Positions 21,092 through 28,794 of a DNA stretch of 29,159 bases are shown one piece after another. The notes below the pieces were generated by a model. That model was not told the origin of the DNA. It saw only the letters and a list, made by a program, of their open reading frames with translations, and did no database searches. The translations under genes and the position numbers were made by a program. Origin of the DNA: a virus; the IMG/VR virus record IMGVR_UViG_3300005588_000080, positions 1 through 29,159 of that record, one strand, 5' to 3'. The stretch's first letter is position 1, and each line of letters begins with the position of its first letter.

Positions 21092-22366
21092 ATGTTTGAG
21101 AAACTCAAACTGAAGAATTTCCAAGCCCACAGCAAACGAACTGTCGAGTTCGATGAAAAAGTGACTACGATTGTCGGTTCTTCGGACTCTGGTAAATCTG
21201 CAATCATTCGTGCTTTGCAGTGGGTATGCTGCAACCAGCCGCAAGGTTCGGCTTTCATTCGTGAAGGAGAGAAAGAGGCTGTTGTTCGGTTAGAAGTCGA
21301 TGGGCAAGTTATCATTCGACGAAGAACGGCTTCAGTGAATGAGTATCGACTCGGAGAGTCCAAGCTCAAGTCGTTCGGTGCATCGGTACCGGATAAGGTT
21401 GCTGATCTGTTGAATTTGAATCAGATCAACACACAAGCGCAGCACGATTCACCGTTTTGGTTTTCAGAGACTTCAGGCGCAGTTTCTCGAAGATTGAATG
21501 AGGTTGTCGATCTCCAGATAATTGATAGCAGTCTGCAGTCATCGAAATCTCGAGTGAAACGAGAGAGGACTGCCGAAGAATTGGCTGAAGAGCGACTTGT
21601 CGCAGTTCGAAAAGAAGCCGAAGAGCTCAAGTGGGTGGAGGATGCTGATAGCCTTTTGGTTGCAGTAGAATCAAAGCAAAAAGAAGCCGCAGACGTAGCC
21701 AGTCGTTCAGCTGATCTTGGAATTTTGGTTGAATCGATTCGAAAGGCTCGGAGAAAAGTTAAGCAGGGCCAGGGCGCTGTCGAAGGTTTGCTGGGGCTGA
21801 TCAATTGTGCGAAGCAGCATTTCCAGTATCAGCAAAGAATTGATTCACTGAAGATCTCTATTCGTCGATCAAAAGATTCGGGTGCACTGATATCTCGACT
21901 TAGTGGGCAGGTCGAATTGGTGGATCGAGTAGTGGTCGCTGGTCGTTTATGTCTGCGCAGGAAAGATCAGTTGCAGGTGGTTGCCAGCTACCTGTCTGCG
22001 GTACGTAGCAGCAACCAGGCGGCATTGGTAGCAGCAGCAGCTGACAGGGTACTAGATGCTGCCAGGCAGGCCGGGAAGTCTAGGAAACGATGTAATCAGT
22101 TGATGCTGCTGTGCGGTCAGGTCGGTGGGGCTCAGAAAGCTGCGAGTAGGCAAGTGCCTGACCTGAAAGGTTTGCACGATCTAAAGAAATCAGTCGAAGA
22201 TATACGGTTTGAGTGTACTTCTCTGGAACGGCAAGTTCAGCGAATACAGGAGGCTCAGAGTAGCCTTGAATTGGTAAGCAAGAAGTTTGCACAGGCAAGA
22301 AAAGAGGCGGCTGCTCTGAAAGGGTTCTGTCCATTGTGCGGAAAGGAGTTTGGCGGTGGTGGTTAG
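21092..22366 (+). CDS. SbcC/Rad50 (gp46-like) N-terminal half ending at the zinc hook
   Basis: 424 residues. FEKLKLKNFQAHSKRTVEF leads to the Walker A IVGSSDSGKSA (Gly29-Ser36), and INTQAQHDSPFWFSET is the Q-loop-like region. From about 150 to 405 the chain is coiled coil. CPLCGKEF near the end supplies Cys413 and Cys416 of a Rad50 zinc hook. The protein then stops, so there is no ABC signature or Walker B. These are on a separate gene at 24689. The two proteins, together with the SbcD-like nuclease at 23278, should make a DNA end-processing complex. Ribosome binding is weak. It overlaps the next start. Confidence 0.85.
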   Translation: MFEKLKLKNFQAHSKRTVEFDEKVTTIVGSSDSGKSAIIRALQWVCCNQPQGSAFIREGEKEAVVRLEVDGQVIIRRRTASVNEYRLGESKLKSFGASVPDKVADLLNLNQINTQAQHDSPFWFSETSGAVSRRLNEVVDLQIIDSSLQSSKSRVKRERTAEELAEERLVAVRKEAEELKWVEDADSLLVAVESKQKEAADVASRSADLGILVESIRKARRKVKQGQGAVEGLLGLINCAKQHFQYQQRIDSLKISIRRSKDSGALISRLSGQVELVDRVVVAGRLCLRRKDQLQVVASYLSAVRSSNQAALVAAAADRVLDAARQAGKSRKRCNQLMLLCGQVGGAQKAASRQVPDLKGLHDLKKSVEDIRFECTSLERQVQRIQEAQSSLELVSKKFAQARKEAAALKGFCPLCGKEFGGGG

Positions 22367-22637
22367 TGCGTACTTGATTGTGATTTGTGACACAAAAACT
22401 CATGCGATTCTTCGTGCCGAAATTTGGTCGTCTCCTGAATGGCAGCAGTCTCGAGTTCTGCCTAATTGCCGGACGTACGTTGCCTATGAATTGAAAGCGC
22501 CGTCATTTCAGATAGGCATTGATAGAATCATTGAGATGGTACTTGAGCCAACGAATCGATACCACTATCTCGAGGATTACTTGAGATTAGGAAGACCAGA
22601 AGAAAGTAGAGTTTGCGATGAGCACGATTCGATTTGA
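22356..22637 (+). CDS. Small hypothetical protein
   Basis: 93 residues from a GTG 7 bases after AAGGAG. The gene begins 11 bases before the end of the Rad50-like half. It opens with beta strands (SAYLIVICDTKTHAILRAEIWSS), is soluble, and ends with a charged helix. No motif is recognised. It overlaps the protease gene by 20 bases. Nothing beyond its place in the operon hints at function. Confidence 0.7.
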   Translation: MVVSAYLIVICDTKTHAILRAEIWSSPEWQQSRVLPNCRTYVAYELKAPSFQIGIDRIIEMVLEPTNRYHYLEDYLRLGRPEESRVCDEHDSI

Positions 22638-23262
22638 GCGGTACTATGCGAGAGATGATAGAGACTACAGTCTTCCTGTCTTGAGCACTCATCGATGGGC
22701 CAGAAGATGGCGAGTCGGCAGGCCGATGAACCAAGAGACTTCGCCTGCGTGTGTAGGGTACGCTGCGTACCATTGGCTGGATGCAGAACCAATTCGTCAG
22801 AGGCCGATGCATCCCAATGGTATCTATGAATTGGCTAAGAACTACGATGAGTGGGAAGGTACTCAGTACGACGGGACGTCGATTCGTGGAGCGATGAAAG
22901 TCCTCAAGTTGACAGGACATGCCAAAGAGTATCGATTCACGACAAATGCTCAGACAGCAGCTCACTGGATTCTCGAAAAGGGTCCGGTCATCTTGGGAGC
23001 GAATTGGTACTTTGGTATGATGCAGACAGATTCGTCTGGATTTGTACATGCCCACGGGAGTTTGATGGGAGGGCACGCGGTCACGGTTTTTGGGGTGAAT
23101 CTCAAAGATGGGTTTTTCTTTGCAAGAAATTCTTGGGGTGCAAAGTGGGGCGATGTCGGTGATTTCCGGATCAGCATTTCGGACTTCCAGAAATTGCTGA
23201 ATGAAGACGGTGAGGTGTGCACCGCTACAGAAGTCGGCTATGGTCAATCTTGGCCCTTGTAA
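22618..23262 (+). CDS. Papain-like cysteine peptidase (C1A)
   Basis: 214 residues. The catalytic set is intact: Gln39 (oxyanion) and Cys45 in NQETSPACVGYAA, His153 in GGHAVTVFGV, and Asn171 in ARNSWGAKWGDVG. There is no signal peptide and no inhibitory propeptide, so it should be active in the host cytoplasm. Substrates might be host proteins or a phage partner. It sits between the two Rad50-like halves and just before the Mre11-like gene. Some phages carry C1-family peptidases, but this placement is odd. The start overlaps the previous gene and the ribosome binding site is weak. Confidence 0.85.
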   Translation: MSTIRFERYYARDDRDYSLPVLSTHRWARRWRVGRPMNQETSPACVGYAAYHWLDAEPIRQRPMHPNGIYELAKNYDEWEGTQYDGTSIRGAMKVLKLTGHAKEYRFTTNAQTAAHWILEKGPVILGANWYFGMMQTDSSGFVHAHGSLMGGHAVTVFGVNLKDGFFFARNSWGAKWGDVGDFRISISDFQKLLNEDGEVCTATEVGYGQSWPL

Positions 23263-23277
23263 GAATTGGAGATGGTT

Positions 23278-24243
23278 GTGGCAGATAGAGCCAGGAACCC
23301 AGACGGTGACGTGGTAGCTGTGGTGTGCTCAGATGTGCATTTGTCGCATAAACCGCCGGTGGCACGATCAGCGGAGCCGGATTGGTACGCGGCAATGCAC
23401 CGTCCGCTCAAAAAGTTGCAGGAAATCTGCAAGAAGCACTGGTGCCCTCTGCTCATCGCCGGAGATGTCTTTGATCGTTGGAACAGTCCACCGGAACTGA
23501 TCAATTTTGCTATCGAGGTTTTCGGAGAATTCCCTGCGGTGTACGCAATTCCTGGGCAGCACGATCTACCGAACCATGACCTCGAGCAAATCCATCGATC
23601 GGCGTATTGGTCGTTGGTAGCGGCGAAAGTGGTTCAGAATGTTTGTCATTCCGAACCGATTGGGATTGGACCTTCTGTGCGTGTGTTCGGCGTCCCTTGG
23701 GAATGCTCAATCGATGAACCGGAACTGGTCACCAGAGGTCAGATCAGTGTAGCCATTGTGCATTCGTATATCTGGATAGAAGGGAAGAGTTACCCTGGAG
23801 CGGATGAGAACAAGGTAGCCAGTTCTTATCTGAAGTCTCTTCAGAACTATGATGCTGCATTCTTCGGAGATAATCACAAGGGGTTTGTGGTTAAGAGCAC
23901 GGATCGTTGCCAGATTATGAATTGCGGCGGTTTAATGCGAAGAAAGATCGATGAGGTAGATTATCAGCCTCACGTAGGTTTGCTGATGGCTGATGGATCG
24001 ATTCGTGTTCATTATCTCGACACGTCACAGGACAAATTCTTGGCGGAGTCCGATTTAGCAGATATCGAATATCTGGATTCGGTAGACATCGACTCAGAAG
24101 AGTTTCTCAAGGCTTTGCAGTCGACTGGACAAGACTCTCTTGATTTTAGGGGTGCGGTTGATCGTGTCTTGGACGTAGGTAAGTATCCAAGCAGAGTTCG
24201 TGAGTTGGTGCTTGAGGACTTAGGGCAGGACATTCTTGGATGA
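23278..24243 (+). CDS. SbcD/Mre11-like nuclease (gp47-like)
   Basis: 321 residues from a GTG 6 bases after GGAG. An ATG at 23272 is in frame but abuts that site. The calcineurin-type metallophosphoesterase motifs are in order: CSDVHLSH, LIAGDVFDRW, IPGQHDLPNHD (GNHD variant), VHSYI and FFGDNHKGF. After the catalytic domain a C-terminal part (about 235-321) may bind the coiled-coil ATPase. With the two ATPase halves it would form an Mre11-Rad50-type nuclease used in DNA end resection and recombination-dependent replication. It overlaps the next gene by 4 bases (ATGA). Confidence 0.9.
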   Translation: MADRARNPDGDVVAVVCSDVHLSHKPPVARSAEPDWYAAMHRPLKKLQEICKKHWCPLLIAGDVFDRWNSPPELINFAIEVFGEFPAVYAIPGQHDLPNHDLEQIHRSAYWSLVAAKVVQNVCHSEPIGIGPSVRVFGVPWECSIDEPELVTRGQISVAIVHSYIWIEGKSYPGADENKVASSYLKSLQNYDAAFFGDNHKGFVVKSTDRCQIMNCGGLMRRKIDEVDYQPHVGLLMADGSIRVHYLDTSQDKFLAESDLADIEYLDSVDIDSEEFLKALQSTGQDSLDFRGAVDRVLDVGKYPSRVRELVLEDLGQDILG

Positions 24244-24461
24244 GCTTCGACACGTATATCCCTGACATGGATGAAATCTGGCAAACCCGTACCAAAGTGG
24301 TTGGGTTTATGCGAATCGAAGGCTGGGACGACAAGATTATCGATGATGTGATGTTCAACGATAACCCAGAACCGAGAGTTGTTCTGAGTATGGCTCGCAG
24401 GTTGGGGTGGAGAAGGACATACAAAATCATCAAGGAGATGAATGATGGCAGTGACGGTTGA
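24240..24461 (+). CDS. Small hypothetical protein
   Basis: 73 residues, with the ATG overlapping the SbcD-like stop (ATGA). It has short helical segments (IWQTRTKVVGFMRIEGW, RVVLSMARRLGWRRTYKIIKEM) and a basic C-terminal helix that could bind nucleic acid. No motif is recognised. It overlaps the coiled-coil gene by about 17 bases and lies within the split-SbcC operon. Confidence 0.7.
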   Translation: MSFDTYIPDMDEIWQTRTKVVGFMRIEGWDDKIIDDVMFNDNPEPRVVLSMARRLGWRRTYKIIKEMNDGSDG

Positions 24462-24696
24462 AGAGTTTCAGAGAATCAAGAAGAAGGTTGAGAGCCTGCA
24501 GCAAGAGGTCTCTGAAGCCAAAGGGGTTTTGCAGACGCACTTGGCAAAGCTCAAAGAAGAGTTTGAGTGCGATTCTGTCGAAGAGGCTGAAGCTTTGCTC
24601 GAGGAACTGAAAGGCAAAGCAGAGTCATCGGAACAGCAGTACACTGAACTCATGGATGAGTTTCGGGAGAAATATGGAGATCTTCTGGATGACTGA
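24445..24696 (+). CDS. Small coiled-coil protein next to the SbcC-like C-terminal half
   Basis: 83 residues. The second of two adjacent ATGs is chosen because AAGGAG lies 7 bases before it. The chain is almost wholly heptad-type coiled coil (RIKKKVESLQQEVSEAK, LEELKGKAESSEQQYTELMDEF), with a short break at FECDSVEE. It holds one cysteine only, so it is not a hook itself. Its position directly before the C-terminal ATPase half suggests it may supply part of the coiled coil missing from that half, as a third piece of a split Rad50. This is inference. Confidence 0.75.
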   Translation: MAVTVEEFQRIKKKVESLQQEVSEAKGVLQTHLAKLKEEFECDSVEEAEALLEELKGKAESSEQQYTELMDEFREKYGDLLDD

Positions 24697-25261
24697 GTAC
24701 CGTTCAAAACTCAATGAACTTCTCGCAAAGAAGAGGTCGGCTGACGATCGTTTACGAGCTTCCAGGCAGGAGCTCATTGACGCGGCTGATTCAGTAGCAG
24801 CCGCAGAAATGGCGCAGATGGTGCTGCAGTCAGCCGCCCAAGCAGTTCAGCAGGAAGCCCACCACCGTATCGCAGATTTGGTTTCTAGGTGCTTAGAAAC
24901 CATTTTTGACGACCCGTATGAGTTTCGGATTGTGTTTGAACAGAAGCGGGGTAAGACTGAGGCAAGACTTGTATTCGTTCGTGATGGAATGGAACTTGAT
25001 CCGCTGGGTTCAGCTGGCGGCGGGGTTGTCGATGTTGCTGCGTTTGCCCTCAGGTTGTCGTGTTTGATGCTGGTGCGGCCGCCGCTGCGTCGTATCTTGA
25101 TTCTTGACGAACCGTTTCGGTTCGTTTCTGCTGAGTATCGACCTCGGTTGCGGGCTTTGATTCTGCAGTTGGCTGATGAATTGGGAGTTCAGTTCATCAT
25201 GGTCACTCATATTCAGGAACTGAAATGCGGTTCCGTGGTTACGATCGGAGATGAGTCGTGA
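24689..25261 (+). CDS. SbcC/Rad50-like C-terminal ATPase half
   Basis: 190 residues, ATG 9 bases after GGAG, overlapping the coiled-coil gene by 8 bases. The first 65 residues are helical coiled coil. LGSAGGGVVDVAAFALRLSC (about 106-125) is the ABC signature region, RRILILDEPF (Asp140-Glu141) is Walker B, and MVTHIQEL (His174) is the switch histidine. There is no Walker A, so it must pair with the N-terminal half at 21092 to make a complete ATPase. Natural splits exist in some ABC-type ATPases. Here the two halves are separated by five genes including the nuclease. Confidence 0.88.
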   Translation: MTEYRSKLNELLAKKRSADDRLRASRQELIDAADSVAAAEMAQMVLQSAAQAVQQEAHHRIADLVSRCLETIFDDPYEFRIVFEQKRGKTEARLVFVRDGMELDPLGSAGGGVVDVAAFALRLSCLMLVRPPLRRILILDEPFRFVSAEYRPRLRALILQLADELGVQFIMVTHIQELKCGSVVTIGDES

Positions 25262-26241
25262 GTGGATTGAAAGAACTTCAGTGGAAAAAGTTTCCTGTCT
25301 TGGACGATGGATTTGTGTGCCTGGTTGACGTGATGGGCGATGATGCATCGGTTGTCCAGGCAGCGCGGGTGAGTTATGGCAATGATCAACGGGAAGAAAC
25401 TTCGGCAGAAGAGACTGTTCGTGGAGATAGGCATCTCATTCGGTATCTGATGCGGCATCGGCACACCACTCCGTTTGAGATGGCTGAAGTTAAGTTGCTG
25501 GTTCGTGTGCCGATGGATTGCTGGCGGCAGTGGATTCGGCATCGCACCGCGAACGTCAACGAATACTCGACTCGATACACTGAGGCGATTGACAGTCAGC
25601 AGAAAACGCCTCTTGATCAATGGAGAAAGCAGTCAACCGGCAACAAACAAGGGAGTTCCGGTGTTCTAGGAGATGGGTGGCAGGACGCCGACGCACTCCC
25701 AGATGATCTGGCTGCCTTTTCTATTGGATATGGAGATGATGACCAGGCACTCAGTCCAGGAGAGTTTTTGAGTTCTGAAGAGACTCTATTGCATGAGGCG
25801 GCGGCGAAGGTGTATCGATCACGTCTTGAGCTTGGGGTCGCCAAAGAGCAAGCTAGAAAAGACTTGCCGCTGTCAACGTACACCGAAGCCTACTGGAAGA
25901 TTGATCTGCACAATCTGCTCCATTTTCTCGGGCTGCGAATGGACTCGCACGCCCAGAAAGAGATCCGGGACTATGCAACAACGATCGGTGAGCAGATTGT
26001 TAAGCCGCTGTTTCCGATTGTCTGGGAGGCTTTCGAAGACTACCGGCTCCACGGGACGTTTTTGTCGAGATTAGACAAGAAAGCAGTAGCAGCGATGGCG
26101 AGCTGTGTTGAGCTTCCTTGCACCCATCAGGACGCAGAGAGGATTCTCAAGGCGAACATCAAGGGCTGGGGCGGTGATCGTTCGCGTGAACGAGATGAGT
26201 GTCTCAGTAAACTGGTCAGTCTAGAATTGGTGACGGAATGA
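25258..26241 (+). CDS. thyX: FAD-dependent thymidylate synthase ThyX
   Basis: 327 residues from a GTG overlapping the preceding stop (GTGA). RHRTANVNEYSTRY (Arg94, His95, Arg96, Ser104) is the RHRX7S ThyX motif. RHRHTTPFEMAEVKLLVRVP before it and KIDLHNLLHFLGLRMDSHAQKEIRDYA (partly quoted) after it are typical. It methylates dUMP to dTMP using methylenetetrahydrofolate, FAD and NADPH. The protein is longer than most ThyX because of an insert of about 50 residues after the motif and a C-terminal extension of about 60 residues. It raises the dTTP supply for replication. Confidence 0.93.
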   Translation: MSGLKELQWKKFPVLDDGFVCLVDVMGDDASVVQAARVSYGNDQREETSAEETVRGDRHLIRYLMRHRHTTPFEMAEVKLLVRVPMDCWRQWIRHRTANVNEYSTRYTEAIDSQQKTPLDQWRKQSTGNKQGSSGVLGDGWQDADALPDDLAAFSIGYGDDDQALSPGEFLSSEETLLHEAAAKVYRSRLELGVAKEQARKDLPLSTYTEAYWKIDLHNLLHFLGLRMDSHAQKEIRDYATTIGEQIVKPLFPIVWEAFEDYRLHGTFLSRLDKKAVAAMASCVELPCTHQDAERILKANIKGWGGDRSRERDECLSKLVSLELVTE

Positions 26242-26510
26242 CGGATACGAAGAAAGAGCACACAGGAAACAAGTACCACAGAGAAATCCAATCTGTCCAT
26301 CCAGATTCTCTTGGGTCTGTGGTAGTCGATGTGTACAATGTGCTTGAAGCCTACCAAGTTGCTTGCCCTGCGATTCAGCACGCTGTCAAGAAGCTGCTGT
26401 GTGCAGGATTGAGAGGGAAAGGTTCCGCTTGCGACGACTTGGTAGAAGCTCGAGATGCAGTAACTCGAGCAATTGAACTGCAGACCCAGAGAGAAAGACA
26501 AGACCCATGA
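26238..26510 (+). CDS. Small conserved-type phage protein
   Basis: 90 residues, overlapping the thyX stop (ATGA). The central part VDVYNVLEAYQVACPAIQHA, followed by VKKLLCAGLRGKGSACDDLVEA and RAIEL, is a pattern I have seen in many short phage and prophage proteins without a known function (helical, with the conserved HAxKKLL and RGxK segments). It has no membrane segment. Confidence in the gene is good, but no function is assigned. Confidence 0.75.
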   Translation: MTDTKKEHTGNKYHREIQSVHPDSLGSVVVDVYNVLEAYQVACPAIQHAVKKLLCAGLRGKGSACDDLVEARDAVTRAIELQTQRERQDP

Positions 26511-26662
26511 AATCGTTTGAGATGATTGGATTGATCTGTTCCGAGATTTTGGCGATCTGCGCTCTTTCGGTGTGGATGCAGGCTGTTGCGATTTCTTTTT
26601 TCTACCGGTATGTCTTGGTTGCAGGGGCGTGGGAGACGCCGCAGTGGTGGACTACCTGGTAG
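26507..26662 (+). CDS. Small membrane protein (51 residues)
   Basis: The ATG overlaps the previous stop (ATGA). Residues 6-33 are hydrophobic (MIGLICSEILAICALSVW onwards) and form one long or two short membrane helices. The C-terminus is aromatic (WETPQWWTTW). There is no strong ribosome binding site, so translation probably depends on coupling. Function unknown. It could be part of a lysis cassette with the possible holin at 27109. Confidence 0.6.
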   Translation: MKSFEMIGLICSEILAICALSVWMQAVAISFFYRYVLVAGAWETPQWWTTW

Positions 26663-27116
26663 TGATTTGCTGCGAAGATGCACTGATTTCTTTGACGGAG
26701 ACTGCTGGCTCGTGTGCGTAGAGGAAGTTACTACATCTAGGCTTTTTTCGGAGTCCAAAGTCCAGGATCTCTTAGGTAGATCTATGGCTCAGGTGTTGTT
26801 TGAGCTACTCGGCCCTGGGCATCATGTTTCTCAGAATGAGTGCCTGCGGCGACCTGAATGGCAGCAGGTAGTTCAGCGCGCAGAGATCGACCCGTGTGCA
26901 CCGTGTCCCTATAAGCGCGGAACGTTCGGGAGAGTGCTGTGGTATCATGCTCGGTATCGAGCTGGTTTGGATTTGTGGAATCCAAAAGACAATCCAGAAA
27001 GGATTGTCTCACCAGGAGAGATGGAAGGCATTCAATCCCAGACGTTCCAACCACTGACAAGTCGGTTTCTGACGGGATCTTGGCATTCAGCATGGATCCC
27101 TGACGCACGTGATTGA
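26610..27116 (+). CDS. Hypothetical protein, start uncertain
   Basis: The frame extends from the ATG at 26610, but the beginning overlaps the small membrane gene. A TTG at 26667 or ATG at 26784 may be the true start, and none has a convincing ribosome binding site. The sequence from about 26670 on looks like real protein: FFDGDCWLVCVEEV, then an internal MAQVLFELLGPGHHV, a cysteine pair in IDPCAPCPYKRGTFG, and WYHARYRAGLDLW. CAPCP suggests a metal site or disulphide. It has no membrane segment and no recognised family. It overlaps the next gene by 8 bases. Confidence 0.6.
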   Translation: MSWLQGRGRRRSGGLPGSDLLRRCTDFFDGDCWLVCVEEVTTSRLFSESKVQDLLGRSMAQVLFELLGPGHHVSQNECLRRPEWQQVVQRAEIDPCAPCPYKRGTFGRVLWYHARYRAGLDLWNPKDNPERIVSPGEMEGIQSQTFQPLTSRFLTGSWHSAWIPDARD

Positions 27117-27372
27117 CATTGGTTTTGCGATTTTAAGAGAACTGGCAGACAAAATGACGGATCCGATCAAGCAGCTCACTCGACCGATTGTGTTGTGGAT
27201 GGTGGTAGGCTCGTACTGTGCAGCAGCGCTGGTGCATAACACAGATGCAGTCAACGCTCTTGAGCCGCTGGTGACGACGTTTACCGCATTTTGGTTTGGT
27301 GGACGAGCTGCTTTGCGGCAGAACAAAGAAGGCGGCAATGGAAGCAGGGAGCCAGCTGAACCGACGGCCTGA
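27109..27372 (+). CDS. Small membrane protein, possible holin
   Basis: 87 residues from a GTG. Two hydrophobic segments, PIVLWMVVGSYCAAALV and LVTTFTAFWFGGRAAL, separated by a short polar turn, suggest two membrane helices with a charged glycine-rich cytoplasmic tail. The FWFGGRA ending of the second helix resembles small phage holins with a TM-turn-TM layout. No endolysin is visible nearby, so the call is weak. It is the last + strand gene in the window. Confidence 0.65.
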   Translation: MIDIGFAILRELADKMTDPIKQLTRPIVLWMVVGSYCAAALVHNTDAVNALEPLVTTFTAFWFGGRAALRQNKEGGNGSREPAEPTA

Positions 27373-27428
27373 GACTGTGGTTTGGTGGGTATCGTCCCGA
27401 CGGATGACAGTTCAGGTAGAATCAAACA

Positions 27429-27467
27429 GAACCACCGGAGTCATCGTAAAGACGGCTCCGGTGGTTC
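27429..27467. terminator. Convergent 12-bp hairpin, probable bidirectional terminator
   Basis: GAACCACCGGAG (27429-27440) pairs perfectly with CTCCGGTGGTTC (27456-27467) around a 15-base loop. It lies between the last + strand gene (stop 27372) and the first convergent - strand gene (stop 27501). T runs are weak on both sides (TGTTTGATT on the - strand), so termination may be partial. Confidence 0.65.
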
Positions 27468-27500
27468 GTAAGTTTGCCGGTCAGCCTATCCACAATCTGT

Positions 27501-27698
27501 TTAAGTGGATGCGGCAGCAGGGCGGTTTCCAGAAGGTTCGACTTCCAGTTTCGGATCGTGGCCGCCTTTCAGCTTTGCGCTGAAGAATCTTCGGGCCTTG
27601 CCGTGCTCGGTGAATGCTTTTGATTTGCGAGCACCTCGGCAGTTGTACCAGACAGTGATTGTCAGGTCCGGCTGCTTGAAGGGTCCGTATCTAGACAT
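27501..27698 (-). CDS. Small basic hypothetical protein
   Basis: 65 residues. GAGGAG lies about 6 bases before the ATG on the minus strand. The start MSRYGPF is followed by a strand-rich segment ITVWYNCRGARKSKAF and a basic helix ARRFFSAKLKGG. The pattern of a short beta hairpin plus a helix rich in Arg/Lys resembles small phage nucleic-acid-binding proteins, but no family is assigned. The proline-rich last 15 residues look disordered. It follows the methyltransferase-like gene by 9 bases. Confidence 0.7.
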   Translation of the reverse strand: MSRYGPFKQPDLTITVWYNCRGARKSKAFTEHGKARRFFSAKLKGGHDPKLEVEPSGNRPAAAST

Positions 27699-27707
27699 CA
27701 AGGCTCC

Positions 27708-28334
27708 TCACAGAGGGGTGCAGCAGATCAAGACTCGCTGTACCTTTTCTTTTGGTTTTCTTGGATGTTGTGTTTGCAGTTCATACGTCTGGATTGAGGC
27801 GGAGACTGGCTCAAAAAGAGCACAGTATTCTTCGACGGTACCGGCGAAGCAGTCAGCTCGGTTGCCTCGGGCACCGAGTTTGTTGTGCCACTGAGTCCAC
27901 TCGATCCAGCACTGCCCAGACGGCCTCAACTGATCCATCCAGATTTTAGCAGTGGACTGAGGGTCTCGGGCATGGTCGAGTGAGTTAGAGTAGATCAGAT
28001 GGAATTTCCCGAACCACTCATCTTTGGGTTTGTTGAAGTCGTGGCAGACGACCAGGTTGCCGTCGCAGAGCGGTTGGTAGATTTCTGATCCGATCCAGAC
28101 CCAATTCGGTGGAGCTTTGTTGCTGAATAAAGCAAGCTCGACTCCATTCCGTACTCCGTGGCACAATCCCTTTCGCTCGAAGTATTCATCTCCTGGAGGT
28201 GTCTTTTCGAGAATGAAATCAATCACTTCAGAGCTGACAAAGTGTTGATTCGGGTCGTTGGTGATCTTTTTCTTTGTCAGGCGCCGTTGTGCTCTGAGGT
28301 ACTCGCTGTGTGTTTTGAATTGGTGCTGTTTCAT
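27708..28334 (-). CDS. SAM-dependent methyltransferase-like protein
   Basis: 208 residues. GLCHGVRNGVELALF (about 57-71) occupies the position of the SAM-binding glycine loop, WIGSEIY matches the acidic end of strand 2, CHDFNKP the strand 3 loop, FHLIYSNSLDHARDP strand 4 with its following helix, and LRPSGQCWIEW strand 5. This is the Rossmann-type class I methyltransferase order. The substrate is unknown: small-molecule, capsular or nucleic acid. No base-specific motif (such as DPPY) is present, so a DNA methyltransferase is unlikely. AAAGGA precedes the ATG. The upstream tiny membrane gene ends right before the start. Confidence 0.68.
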   Translation of the reverse strand: MKQHQFKTHSEYLRAQRRLTKKKITNDPNQHFVSSEVIDFILEKTPPGDEYFERKGLCHGVRNGVELALFSNKAPPNWVWIGSEIYQPLCDGNLVVCHDFNKPKDEWFGKFHLIYSNSLDHARDPQSTAKIWMDQLRPSGQCWIEWTQWHNKLGARGNRADCFAGTVEEYCALFEPVSASIQTYELQTQHPRKPKEKVQRVLICCTPL

Positions 28335-28427
28335 CTAGTCCTTTCTGGGTTCGCTTGGAGTTGACAGAATAGCGATAAGTCCAAGGACAACAAGAGCAGG
28401 AGTGAGCCACAAAATCCAAGGAGTCAT
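28335..28427 (-). CDS. Tiny membrane peptide (30 residues)
   Basis: ATG at 28427-28425 with AAAGG 7 bases upstream, stop immediately before the methyltransferase-like start. Residues 4-21 (WILWLTPALVVLGLIAIL) form one membrane helix, followed by a short charged end (SEPRKD). Such tiny membrane genes recur in this phage (10760, 14004, 26507). Function unknown. Confidence 0.55.
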   Translation of the reverse strand: MTPWILWLTPALVVLGLIAILSTPSEPRKD

Positions 28428-28467
28428 GTGGTAGCCTTTTCTTTGGTAGAGTGGAGACTGCCGAATC

Positions 28468-28740
28468 TTACGCACAGCGTTCTCGGCGGATACCCAGTCG
28501 CACTCGAGCTTTCCAGGCTAAAGTGCCTAGGTAGTTATCGCTGACATCGTAACCGTCATCATTGAGCACTTCTTGCAGTTCTCGATTACTCAGTTGAGGC
28601 GAGATGTTGAGACACTCAATAGCTGCTCTCATCATTGTGTCCGGAGGTAGAGTAGGATCTCCGACTGTGGTAAATTGAGGCACGTATCGGTTGTTGGTTG
28701 CTGTGAATTTCTTGGGCGGAGACTTGCGAGTTTTACGCAT
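28468..28740 (-). CDS. Small basic protein, possible winged-helix type
   Basis: 90 residues, AAGGA 9 bases before the ATG. The N-terminus is basic and unstructured (RKTRKSPPKKF). The C-terminal 50 residues form helices (MMRAAIECLNISP, SNRELQEVLNDDGYDVSDNYL, TLAWKARVRLGI) with a helix-turn-helix-like spacing. It could bind DNA and regulate. No family is recognised. Confidence 0.7.
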   Translation of the reverse strand: MRKTRKSPPKKFTATNNRYVPQFTTVGDPTLPPDTMMRAAIECLNISPQLSNRELQEVLNDDGYDVSDNYLGTLAWKARVRLGIRRERCA

Positions 28741-28794
28741 TGAGACGGTTCCTTGTGAAACTGAGGTAGGGCGGAGTTGCTGTACGAGTTCAGT

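Noticed and set aside
27296-27583. Possible + strand gene after the holin-like gene, with a protein-like stretch around 27405-27540
   Set aside because: It runs through the 12-bp convergent hairpin, has no ribosome binding site and overlaps the better-supported minus gene at 27501-27698. It cannot be fully excluded.
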